From contig DDBN01000135.1 in NCBI GenBank assembly GCA_002333145.1, positions 13,349 through 26,797 on the forward strand: a stretch of DNA of 13,449 bases, read 5' to 3'. Shown here one piece after another: positions 1 through 6,178 of this stretch. The notes below the pieces were generated by a model, which ran no database searches, was not told the origin of the DNA, and saw only the letters and a program-made list of their open reading frames with translations. Positions within the stretch are counted from its first letter, which is position 1, and each line of letters starts with the position of its first letter. A program made the position numbers and the translations under genes. Source of the stretch: Moraxellaceae bacterium UBA2031 (GTDB lineage: Bacteria > Pseudomonadota > Gammaproteobacteria > Pseudomonadales > Moraxellaceae).

Positions 1-477
1 GCCGAAATCATTGCCATTACCTTGGGCGTTGTGGCGAATGAAGTATTCATGAAGCAGGTCGCGGTGCTGTCCGGCATTGCGCTCATCATGACAGTGGGTG
101 TGTACGGCTTTGTGGCGGGCATCGTCAAGTTGGATGACGGCGGCTTGTATCTTATTCAGAAAAAAGGCGAAGGCATATTCACGCGCTTTCAGGTAGCGCT
201 GGGAAGGGGAATATTGCGTGTAGCACCTTGGATGATGAAAAGCCTCTCCGTCATCGGTACGGCGGCGATGTTTATGGTGGGCGGTGGCATTCTTACGCAT
301 GGTACGCCCGGCGCACACGACAGTATTCATCATCTGGCGGTGGCAGCGGGTCCGGTGCTAGGTGTGCTGGTGCCAACGCTCGCAGATGCCACGACCGGTA
401 TTATTGCCGGAGCATTAGTGCTGGTCGCGGTAATGACCGGTGGAAAAGCACTTAAAGCCATTCGTGATGATGGCTGA
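1..477 (+). CDS. DUF808 (YedI-type) inner-membrane protein, 3' part only
   Basis: The frame is open from the first base of the window, so this is the C-terminal part (about 158 residues) of a gene that starts upstream. A TTG at base 22 is a possible start by frame only and is unlikely to be the real one. The protein is hydrophobic, with several Gly/Ala/Val-rich membrane segments, including one just before and one just after a short His-containing stretch (HDSIHHLAVAAG). The pattern of a soluble LDDGGLYLIQK segment followed by a run ending in GGKALKAI matches my memory of the DUF808/YedI family, inner-membrane proteins of about 300 residues whose function is not established. It converges on orn, and a perfect inverted repeat follows its stop codon. 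The family call comes from sequence recognition without a search. Confidence 0.75.
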   Translation, partial: AEIIAITLGVVANEVFMKQVAVLSGIALIMTVGVYGFVAGIVKLDDGGLYLIQKKGEGIFTRFQVALGRGILRVAPWMMKSLSVIGTAAMFMVGGGILTHGTPGAHDSIHHLAVAAGPVLGVLVPTLADATTGIIAGALVLVAVMTGGKALKAIRDDG

Positions 478-483
478 TGATTA

Positions 484-520
484 ACCCTGCCCCGGACTGC
501 AAAGTAATTTGGGGCAGGGT
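484..520. terminator. Hairpin between convergent genes, possible bidirectional terminator
   Basis: A perfect 10-bp inverted repeat, ACCCTGCCCC at 484-493 and GGGGCAGGGT at 511-520, has a 17-base loop. It lies between the stop of the DUF808 gene and the stop of orn. Neither side has a strong T-tract, so the terminator role is inferred from stem strength and position between convergent genes. Confidence 0.5.
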
Positions 521-525
521 GCAGA

Positions 526-1089
526 TCAATCCGCTTCTGGCAGGCGGAAGAAGTACTTGCGGTAGTAGCGCAGCTCCGCAATAGAGTCACGAACGTCGTC
601 CAACGCTTGGTGTGAAGACTGCTTGGTGAAGTTGCCCATAAGATCCGGGTACCAGCGCCGCGCCAGTTCCTTCACAGTGCTCACATCCAAGTTGCGGTAA
701 TGGAAGAAGGCTTCTAGCTTGGGCATGGTGCGGTAAAGAAAGCGTCGATCCTGGCAAATAGAGTTGCCACACATGGGCGACTTGCGTGGATCAACAAAGC
801 GACTGAGAAACTCGATGGTTTGTGCTTCCGCCTCGGTCTCATCAATCTTGCTACGGCGCACGCGTCCCACCAGTCCGGAATTGCCATGCTGGCGTGTATT
901 CCATTCGTCCATGGCGTTAAGCACCATGTCTTTCTGATGGATGGCGAATACAGGGCCTTCGGCCAGTACATTCAGATGGGCATCGGTCACAATGGTGGCG
1001 ATCTCAATGATACGGTCGTTATCCGGGTCTAGGCCCGTCATTTCCAGATCAATCCAGACCAGATTGCCTTCCTTGTTAGAGCTGCTCAT
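526..1089 (-). CDS. orn: Oligoribonuclease
   Basis: Oligoribonuclease is the 3'-5' exonuclease that degrades 2-5 nt RNAs, including pGpG from cyclic-di-GMP breakdown, to mononucleotides in the cytoplasm. The 187-residue protein is near the usual length of about 180. The DEDD exonuclease signature is visible: WIDLEMTGLD near residues 12-21 carries the first Asp (D14) and Glu (E16), and the C-terminal HQALDDVRDSI block supplies the DEDDh-type His and last Asp. The start is an ATG at 1087-1089 preceded on the minus strand by an AAGGA-type Shine-Dalgarno. The divergent neighbour is rsgA, an arrangement also seen in E. coli and Pseudomonas. Nothing is missing or unusual. Confidence 0.96.
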   Translation of the reverse strand: MSSSNKEGNLVWIDLEMTGLDPDNDRIIEIATIVTDAHLNVLAEGPVFAIHQKDMVLNAMDEWNTRQHGNSGLVGRVRRSKIDETEAEAQTIEFLSRFVDPRKSPMCGNSICQDRRFLYRTMPKLEAFFHYRNLDVSTVKELARRWYPDLMGNFTKQSSHQALDDVRDSIAELRYYRKYFFRLPEAD

Positions 1090-1170
1090 GCGGATTCCTT
1101 CTTGGGTAATGCGGATAATATTCTGCCATCATAGCAGACACCCAACCCTATTCGTGCCGCCAGGAGATTC

Positions 1171-2217
1171 ATGAGCAAGCGCAAACTCACCCGCCAGCAG
1201 ACGCACCGTATTCAGCGTATTCAAGACGAGCGCATTGCACGTGCAGGTAAGCGCGAAGCAACGGCCACGGCCATGCTGGAAAGCGGCGACTTGGCGGTGG
1301 AAGAAGAAGGGTTGGTAATGGCGCATTACGGCACCCAGATTGATATTGAAGCACTGGGTGGCGAACGGGCTGGGCAGGTATTCCGCTGCCATCTACGGGC
1401 CAATCTTGAGCATTTGGTGACGGGTGATCGCGTCATCTGGCAGGCATCGTTAAAGCGGGAAGAAGGCCGCGATGCCATTGGCGTGGTCACGGCACTGCAG
1501 CCGCGTGAAACACTGCTGGTGAGACCCGATCCCTACGGCAAGCTCAAGCCGGTGGCCGCTAACATCGACCGAATTCTCTTGGTGATTTCACCGTTTCCCG
1601 AGCCCTCGGCTTTGTTGGTCGACCGTTATCTGGTGGCGTGTGAGCTCACGGGGATTCGCCCCGTCATTCTTCTTAACAAGGCGGATCTCATTACGCCAGC
1701 AATGGCGCCGCTGCTGGATGCCCTGCTCGCTCAGTATTCAGCTATAGGGTACGAGGTGCGCACCATCAGTGCTGGCACCGGGCAGTTGCAGGATTTGAAG
1801 GATCTGATTGGCACGCAGACGGTGGTGTTCGTGGGGCAGTCGGGGGTGGGTAAGTCGTCCATCATCAATGTGCTGTTACCCGGAGCGGCCCAGAAGGTCA
1901 GTGCCATTTCGGATGCTTCCCGGCTGGGGCAGCACACCACCACGACGGCACGCCTCTTTCATCTGCCGGATGGTGGGATTCTTATCGACTCCCCCGGCAT
2001 CCGTGAGTTTGGCCTTTGGCATGTTGAGGAGTCCGATCTGCTGGCCGGCTATATTGAGTTTGCACCCTTTGTAGGCACCTGCCGTTTTCGCAATTGTGCC
2101 CATCGTAATGAGCCGGGTTGTGCCCTGCGGCTGGCTGCCGAGGAGGGAAAGATTAACCCGGCCCGGCTGGAGCGCTTTCAGGTATTGCGGCAGAACCTAG
2201 AGCGGCCACAGGTTTAG
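1171..2217 (+). CDS. rsgA: Ribosome small subunit-dependent GTPase A
   Basis: RsgA (YjeQ) is a circularly permuted GTPase that assists late maturation of the 30S ribosomal subunit. The 348 residues contain an N-terminal basic tail, an OB-fold region (about 45-110), and the permuted GTPase motifs in the order G4 (NKAD, 169-172), G5 (SAGT, 200-203), G1 (GQSGVGKS, 222-229), a switch region GQHTTTTARL (253-262) and G3 (DSPG, 273-276). The C-terminal zinc finger uses C304, C309, H311 and C317. The ATG has a good AGGAG six bases upstream. It is divergent from orn with 81 bases between the starts, which must hold both promoters. All key residues are present. Confidence 0.97.
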   Translation: MSKRKLTRQQTHRIQRIQDERIARAGKREATATAMLESGDLAVEEEGLVMAHYGTQIDIEALGGERAGQVFRCHLRANLEHLVTGDRVIWQASLKREEGRDAIGVVTALQPRETLLVRPDPYGKLKPVAANIDRILLVISPFPEPSALLVDRYLVACELTGIRPVILLNKADLITPAMAPLLDALLAQYSAIGYEVRTISAGTGQLQDLKDLIGTQTVVFVGQSGVGKSSIINVLLPGAAQKVSAISDASRLGQHTTTTARLFHLPDGGILIDSPGIREFGLWHVEESDLLAGYIEFAPFVGTCRFRNCAHRNEPGCALRLAAEEGKINPARLERFQVLRQNLERPQV

Positions 2218-2251
2218 TACACAAGAACTTCAATGGCTGACGGGGAGTGCC

Positions 2252-2280
2252 TACAGGTCGGCCCGTGACCGGGGTATACT
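2252..2280 (+). promoter_or_regulatory. Possible sigma-70 promoter for the rhodanese-grxC-secB group
   Basis: A TATACT at 2275-2280 matches the -10 consensus at five of six positions and lies 33 bases before the rhodanese start. The -35 at the expected distance (TACAGG, 2252-2257) is poor. The site fits the gap after rsgA but is supported only by the -10 element and position. Confidence 0.35.
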
Positions 2281-2313
2281 GCCCGCCCGCTTTCCCGAGA
2301 ATGCAGTCCCGCC

Positions 2314-2730
2314 ATGGAACGTTTTTTTGAATTTGCTACTAGTCATTACCTTCTTGTCGGCACCTTTGTTGCCTTGCTGGTGGCCTGGATTATTTCCGAA
2401 ATGGCCCGCGGCGGCAAAAACGTCAGTCCGCAGGGGCTGTCGGCGCTGGTGAATCAGCAAAATGCCCGCCTAATCGATTTGCGCGACGTGGCAGAGTTTA
2501 AGACGGGCCATATCTCGGGGAGTCAAAACATTCCCTTTAGCCGCATTGACGAGCATATGGAGGAATTGAAAAAAGACCTGGAGCGCCCCATTGTTGTTAT
2601 CTGCAATATCGGTCAGACCGCCGGTGCGGTGGGCAGCAAGCTCAAGGCAGCCGGCCTGACTCAGGTCTATCGGCTGGAAGGCGGCATCAGTGGCTGGAAG
2701 AGTCAGTCACTGCCGCTGGTGAAAAAATAA
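2314..2730 (+). CDS. yibN: Membrane-anchored rhodanese-like protein (YibN type)
   Basis: A 138-residue protein with one N-terminal membrane segment (about 11-30) followed by a single rhodanese domain (about 36-135). The conserved IDLRDVAEFKTGHISGSQNIP block is present, and the likely active-site cysteine is C97 in the loop CNIGQT. The Cys suggests sulfurtransferase or persulfide chemistry, but the loop lacks the arginine common in classical rhodaneses. It would sit in the inner membrane with the domain on the cytoplasmic side. The order rhodanese, grxC, secB matches E. coli yibN-grxC-secB, which supports the symbol. The grxC start lies only 13 bases after the stop, so the two are almost certainly co-transcribed. 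The substrate is not known from the sequence. Confidence 0.88.
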   Translation: MERFFEFATSHYLLVGTFVALLVAWIISEMARGGKNVSPQGLSALVNQQNARLIDLRDVAEFKTGHISGSQNIPFSRIDEHMEELKKDLERPIVVICNIGQTAGAVGSKLKAAGLTQVYRLEGGISGWKSQSLPLVKK

Positions 2731-2743
2731 TTCGGAGTTCATC

Positions 2744-2998
2744 ATGGCTGAGATCATCATATATACCACGCCCATTTGCCCTTACTGCGTGCGTGCTAAG
2801 CAGTTACTCAAGCAGAAGGGAGCAGAGTGGACAGAAGTCGATGTCAGTCGCGATGCCAATGAGCGTATGGCGCTGATGGAGCGCACCAAGCAGCGCACCG
2901 TGCCGCAGATTTTCATCAATGATCAGCATGTAGGTGGTTTCGATGACCTGTATGCGCTTGACCGTGCTGGCAAGCTTGATGCCATGCTGGCGAGCTAA
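2744..2998 (+). CDS. grxC: Glutaredoxin 3
   Basis: A small dithiol glutaredoxin of 84 residues, the usual length for GrxC. It reduces protein and glutathione mixed disulfides in the cytoplasm using glutathione. The CPYC active site is at residues 12-15, the cis-proline motif TVP at 52-54, and the glutathione-binding GGFDDL at 64-69. A GGAG Shine-Dalgarno precedes the ATG. It sits between the rhodanese (13-base gap) and secB (61-base gap), the conserved gammaproteobacterial order. Confidence 0.95.
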   Translation: MAEIIIYTTPICPYCVRAKQLLKQKGAEWTEVDVSRDANERMALMERTKQRTVPQIFINDQHVGGFDDLYALDRAGKLDAMLAS

Positions 2999-3059
2999 TT
3001 TTTTTCCCGCACCATTGATGGTGTAGGCACTAACAATAATCACAACAAGGACTCGAGTC

Positions 3060-3545
3060 ATGTCGGAACAAGCCCAGAATGAACAAGCCCAGGGTCAGTT
3101 CACCCTGCAGCGTATCTATGTGAAGGACCTGTCCTTCGAAGTCCCGAATGCGCCTAAGGTGTTTCTGGGCGAGTGGAAGCCGGACGTGAATGTTGAGCTG
3201 GCCACGCAGGCAAGCAAGCTGGACGATGGCAAGAACTTTGAAGTCGTGCTGTCTGTAACGGTCACGGTGAAGAATGCTGATCAGGTGGCGTTTATTGCGG
3301 AAGTAAAGCAAGCCGGTATTTTCTTGGTTGACGGCGTGCCAGAAGCACAGGTAGCGCAATTGCTCGGTGCGTATTGCCCAAACCTTTTATTCCCATACGC
3401 GCGTGAGACGATCTCCGACGTAGTGACTCGCGGCAGCTTTCCGCAGATGCTGTTGGCACCAGTTAATTTTGATGCCGTATTTGCTGAGTCGCTGCGTCAG
3501 CGGCAGGCACAGCAGCCACAAGTAGCAGCGGATACGCTGCAGTAA
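3060..3545 (+). CDS. secB: Protein-export chaperone SecB
   Basis: SecB is the tetrameric cytoplasmic chaperone that keeps preproteins unfolded and passes them to SecA for Sec export. The 161 residues fit the family. Recognisable stretches are QRIYVKDLSFEVPNAP (about 18-33), the ILSVTV-like strand EVVLSVTVTVKNADQVAF, and PYARETISDVVTRGSFPQMLLAPVNF near the C-terminus. An AAGGA Shine-Dalgarno precedes the ATG. The N-terminus carries a small tandem duplication (EQAQ-N-EQAQ), exact at the DNA level. A strong intrinsic terminator follows at once. Confidence 0.97.
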   Translation: MSEQAQNEQAQGQFTLQRIYVKDLSFEVPNAPKVFLGEWKPDVNVELATQASKLDDGKNFEVVLSVTVTVKNADQVAFIAEVKQAGIFLVDGVPEAQVAQLLGAYCPNLLFPYARETISDVVTRGSFPQMLLAPVNFDAVFAESLRQRQAQQPQVAADTLQ

Positions 3546-3550
3546 GGAGA

Positions 3551-3577
3551 AAAGGGCAGCCATAGGCTGCCCTTTTT
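3551..3577 (+). terminator. Rho-independent terminator after secB
   Basis: An 11-bp perfect stem (AAAGGGCAGCC at 3551-3561 with GGCTGCCCTTT at 3565-3575) encloses a three-base loop. The distal arm runs into a T-run at 3573-3577. It starts five bases after the secB stop and is the clearest intrinsic terminator in the window. It closes the rhodanese-grxC-secB transcription unit. Confidence 0.88.
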
Positions 3578-3603
3578 GGTGCAGGCTCGCACAGGGGAGT
3601 GAC

Positions 3604-4077
3604 ATGAAAATAAGTGTGTTGCTAGTGTTATTGCTGCTACTACCGGCTGCAGCAAGTGCCGAGCTTTACAAATGGACTGATGCAGAAGGCCGAGTGCATT
3701 TCACCGACAAAAAACCGGCGGTAGCGGCTAAAGTTGAAACGCTAAAGGTGCCTCGTGCTCAATCGCCAGGTGGCACGAGTGCCTCTGGATCTGCACCTGC
3801 ATCGCAAGGGGCGAGCAGTGTGCTAGAGCGACAGAAGCGGATGGCCGATATTCTGACTCAAGAGCGAGAGCAGCGTGAGTCAGCGGCGAGTAAAAAGGAA
3901 AAAGACGCAGCTAACCGCTTGAAGAAATGTCAGGAGCTGCAAGACTATCGGCGTAATGCTGCGCGCTCCCGTATCTATAATATAGATGACAAAGGTGAGC
4001 GTACTTTTATGGACGACAACGCTCATGCGGCCCATTTGCGTGAGCTTGATGAAAATATTGTCCAGAATTGCCAATAA
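3604..4077 (+). CDS. Secreted DUF4124 domain-containing protein
   Basis: A 157-residue exported protein. The first 19 residues are a classic Sec signal peptide with a Leu-rich core and a cleavage site after ASA. The mature start, ELYKWTDAEGRVHFTDKKPA, is the hallmark of DUF4124, a short beta-rich domain of unknown function common in proteobacterial periplasmic proteins. A Ser/Ala/Gly-rich linker (about 55-75) follows, then a highly charged, probably alpha-helical or coiled-coil region rich in Arg, Lys, Glu and Gln (about 77-155). It contains two cysteines, at C110 and near the C-terminus (NCQ end). A GGGGAG Shine-Dalgarno precedes the ATG. It lies alone between the secB terminator and the sutA promoter. 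No function can be assigned. Confidence 0.85.
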   Translation: MKISVLLVLLLLLPAAASAELYKWTDAEGRVHFTDKKPAVAAKVETLKVPRAQSPGGTSASGSAPASQGASSVLERQKRMADILTQEREQRESAASKKEKDAANRLKKCQELQDYRRNAARSRIYNIDDKGERTFMDDNAHAAHLRELDENIVQNCQ

Positions 4078-4152
4078 AACAGGCAAATCCATACCATAGG
4101 CGACCGCCTGTCTCAAGGCTGGAAAACTCGTCGACTTATTTAGAAAATAGCA

Positions 4153-4181
4153 CTGACAAACCGGCATCACTGATCTATAAA
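4153..4181 (+). promoter_or_regulatory. Near-consensus sigma-70 promoter for the sutA-like gene
   Basis: CTGACA at 4153-4158 (five of six to TTGACA) and TATAAA at 4176-4181 (five of six) are separated by exactly 17 bases. The predicted transcription start lies near 4188, giving a leader of about 60 bases before the ATG at 4247. Confidence 0.65.
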
Positions 4182-4246
4182 ATATGCCCATTGCAGGGAA
4201 TATTTTTCTGACAGGGGGATGCTGTCTTTTTTCCAGGGTGAGCACG

Positions 4247-4570
4247 ATGGCGAACGACGATTACGACGATTATGATGAAAACGCCGAACCGGTGGATGAG
4301 ACTGAGACCGACGAGGCGCCAGACGACGAGGAAGTAGAGATCGATGGCGCGGTCAAAGAGGCGGCCACCGCTGCTGCTGTTGTTGCACGTAAAGAAGCAG
4401 ATGAAGCCGAGACGCTAACCGTTTCCAGTAAAGAGGCCATGCGCCGTCAACTGGAAGACGAAGTGGCACGCTTTCTGGCCAAGGGAGGCAAGGTGCAGGA
4501 GATCCCGCCAGACGTGCAAGCGGATCCGCCGCAGAAGCCTGTTAGTAGCTACGGCTCCAAACCAATCTGA
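4247..4570 (+). CDS. sutA: SutA-like RNA polymerase-associated regulator
   Basis: A 107-residue, very acidic protein. Its first 35 or so residues are mostly Asp and Glu. A probable helix (about 40-85) follows, then a conserved tail, FLAKGGKVQEIPPDVQADPP with KPVSSYGSKPI at the end. This architecture and tail match SutA, first described in Pseudomonas aeruginosa as a small protein that binds RNA polymerase and raises transcription of housekeeping and ribosomal genes during slow growth. I recognise it from memory of the tail, without alignment. The frame is open upstream to an ATG at 4184, but the start at 4247 has an AGGGTGAG before it and begins the acidic block, so I chose it. It has its own strong promoter, and a hairpin follows downstream. 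Confidence 0.75.
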   Translation: MANDDYDDYDENAEPVDETETDEAPDDEEVEIDGAVKEAATAAAVVARKEADEAETLTVSSKEAMRRQLEDEVARFLAKGGKVQEIPPDVQADPPQKPVSSYGSKPI

Positions 4571-4641
4571 TCTGCTGCGTATCCTAGATATGCGCTGGCC
4601 AATGCATTTCGCTTGGGCGAGAATGCACGTGCAGTCATTTT

Positions 4642-4662
4642 CAGCCCCGCTTTGCGGGGCTG
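4642..4662 (+). terminator. Hairpin after sutA, likely terminator without a T-tract
   Basis: CAGCCCCGC at 4642-4650 pairs perfectly with GCGGGGCTG at 4654-4662 around a TTT loop. The GC-rich 9-bp stem is stable, but no T-run follows, so termination may be partial. It separates the sutA-like gene from the cation exporter gene. Confidence 0.55.
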
Positions 4663-4711
4663 CCTGCGTTCAGGAACATGCCCTTCCGCTTTATCTCAAC
4701 AGGACTTGCCC

Positions 4712-5596
4712 ATGACTTCCAATCGACCGGCCATGACCCGTGTGCAACGTGCCATGCTGGTATCGATGGCCGCTGCAATTGCGACTATCGTGCTCAAGTT
4801 TGGTGCGTATTTCCTAACAGGATCGGTAGGTCTTTATTCGGATGCCATGGAGTCGCTCGTTAATCTGGCGGCGGCTATTCTTGGTTTTGTACTGTTAGGT
4901 ATTGCCGCCGCCCCGGCCGATGATGAGCATCCGTTTGGGCATGAAAAAGCGGAGTTTTTTGCCAGTGGTGCGGAAGGAATGCTGATTCTGTTTGCCGCTA
5001 TCGCAATTGCCTGGTCAGCGATTAATCGTTTAATTACACCTATGCCAGTTGGGCAGATGGGGCTCGGTATTCTGCTGTCATTGGCGGCAACGATTGTTAA
5101 TGCAGGCGCCGCATGGTGGCTGATGAAAGTGGCACATGCAGAGAAAAGTATTGCCGTTGAATCAGATGCACACCACTTACTGACGGATGTCTGGACCTCG
5201 GTGGGCATCCTGGTGGCATTAGCGTTGTTGCTGGTGTTTCCACAGGCTTGGTGGCTCGATCCGGTCGTGGCGTTGGTGGTGTCGCTTCACATTGTGCGTA
5301 CGGGTGTAATGCTGATGCGTCGATCCGTGGATGTGCTGATGGATGTACAGCTACCACCGGATGAGTTTCGGTGCGTGGATGATGCCTTACAGTCCCACCT
5401 GCCCCCAGAGGCCTCCATTGAAGGGCTGCGTACCCGGCATGCGGGTCATCGTCGCTTTGTCGAGTTCAACCTGATTTTGCCCGGTGAGTGGACAGTGGTG
5501 CAGTCGCACGACATTTGCGATGCGTTAGAGGATGCAATCCGTGTTGAATTTCCGGCAACGGATATTGTCATCCATGTTGAGCCGAACCCGAGCTAA
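4712..5596 (+). CDS. Cation diffusion facilitator (FieF-like) metal exporter
   Basis: A 294-residue CDF-family protein with about six membrane segments (residues 12-205) and a cytoplasmic C-terminal domain. Such proteins export divalent metals, usually zinc or iron, in exchange for protons. Compared with E. coli FieF, the site-B residues are kept (D70, H73 and H77 in the block ADDEHPFGHEKAE), as is the TM5 half of the transport site (H155 and D159). The TM2 half is E47/N51 instead of Asp/Asp, which may alter metal choice. In the C-terminal domain some FieF metal ligands are replaced (FVEFNL where FieF has a His). The frame extends upstream to 4613, but the ATG at 4712 has an AGGA nearby and begins the family-like N-terminus. 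It converges on a minus-strand gene 12 bases away. The metal substrate is not determined. Confidence 0.9.
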   Translation: MTSNRPAMTRVQRAMLVSMAAAIATIVLKFGAYFLTGSVGLYSDAMESLVNLAAAILGFVLLGIAAAPADDEHPFGHEKAEFFASGAEGMLILFAAIAIAWSAINRLITPMPVGQMGLGILLSLAATIVNAGAAWWLMKVAHAEKSIAVESDAHHLLTDVWTSVGILVALALLLVFPQAWWLDPVVALVVSLHIVRTGVMLMRRSVDVLMDVQLPPDEFRCVDDALQSHLPPEASIEGLRTRHAGHRRFVEFNLILPGEWTVVQSHDICDALEDAIRVEFPATDIVIHVEPNPS

Positions 5597-5608
5597 ATTT
5601 GCCGCAGC

Positions 5609-6061
5609 TCAGGTGGCCTCTTGCGCCACCGCGTAGCAGTCATCGATGTGTTTATAAGCAATCTTGCGCATCACAAAATAGCCCAGTCCAGCGGCCACGA
5701 TCTGCCCACCCAAGGGCACGAACTTTGAAATTTGTCGTGTGATCAGGCGTCCGGCCATTCCCTGAAAGCTTTTTCGTATCAGCTGGCGCGTCAGCACGAT
5801 GCCGATGAGCTGTGAGCCACGCTGGCGAATTTGACGCCAGGTCTTTTCTTTTTGCGCGGGGTCCATGGCGTCAATGTCTTCTGTGGCCAGACCAAAACGC
5901 TGACTGATTTCTGGAATCAGGCTCAAAAGAATGCCGGCATCCACCACCATATCCAACATTGGCACCGGAACAACGGCAGCGCCAGCCGAGATCAGGGCGC
6001 GTTTGCGGACCAGTTCGCGGCATTCCTCTCGGAGGCGATCGAGTTCGGTAGGGGAGGGCAT
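5609..6061 (-). CDS. Small DUF697-like membrane protein of unknown function
   Basis: A 150-residue protein. A charged N-terminal helix (1-21) is followed by a hydrophobic stretch, SAGAAVVPVPMLDMVVDAGI and onward (about 25-50), then a charged middle (51-85). Two weaker apolar segments end in FVPLGGQIVAAGLGYFVMRK (about 114-133). The pairing of a proline-containing apolar helix with a late VPLGGQ...G block resembles the DUF697/YcjF-type membrane module. No GTPase domain is present, so it would be a stand-alone version. A TTG start 15 bases further out (6076) is open, but the ATG at 6061 has GGAG five bases before it. It is divergent from the Zur-box barrel gene, 117 bases between starts, and could share that regulation. 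Its role is unknown. Confidence 0.7.
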   Translation of the reverse strand: MPSPTELDRLREECRELVRKRALISAGAAVVPVPMLDMVVDAGILLSLIPEISQRFGLATEDIDAMDPAQKEKTWRQIRQRGSQLIGIVLTRQLIRKSFQGMAGRLITRQISKFVPLGGQIVAAGLGYFVMRKIAYKHIDDCYAVAQEAT

Positions 6062-6122
6062 GGATGCTCCAGGCAACGGATTCAGATATTAGATTTTGCC
6101 AGAAATAGCGGGCCGGGTACGC

Positions 6123-6150
6123 TTGAGTTTATGTATTGTTATATTATAAC
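6123..6150 (+). promoter_or_regulatory. Predicted sigma-70 promoter of the His-rich barrel gene
   Basis: TTGAGT at 6123-6128 and TATAAC at 6145-6150 are separated by 16 bases. The predicted start lies near 6157, about 22 bases before the ATG. The -10 lies inside the Zur-type palindrome, an arrangement expected for repression by zinc-loaded Zur. Confidence 0.5.
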
Positions 6151-6151
6151 A
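6137..6151. promoter_or_regulatory. Zur-type operator
   Basis: TGTTATATTATAACA is a perfect palindrome around a central T at 6144. It matches the known core of proteobacterial zinc-uptake-regulator boxes (GTTATAnTATAAC). It overlaps the predicted -10 of the downstream barrel gene. On the minus strand it also contains a perfect TATAAT (6148 back to 6143), which could serve the divergent membrane-protein gene, although the matching -35 is poor. Zur is the expected binder; the zur gene itself is not in the window. Confidence 0.8.
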
Positions 6152-6178
6152 TTAACAATACTTTTATCTAATGATGTG

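Noticed and set aside
3010..3023. CACCAT-TG-ATGGTG hairpin between grxC and secB.
   Set aside because: The stem is only 6 bp with a 2-base loop, and the T-run precedes rather than follows it on the plus strand, so it is not a terminator.
4079..4111. ACAGGC...GCCTGT inverted repeat after the DUF4124 gene.
   Set aside because: A 6-bp stem with a loop of over 20 bases and no T-run is within chance expectation.
5612..5630. GGTGGC...GCCACC inverted repeat at the end of the minus-strand membrane gene.
   Set aside because: It lies within the last codons, the stem is six pairs, and no T-tract follows on either strand.
5831..6178. A long upstream extension of the barrel ORF in frame (about 116 extra residues).
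   Set aside because: It overlaps the minus-strand membrane gene and the Zur-box promoter, and a clear signal peptide begins at 6179, so the extension is only an open frame.
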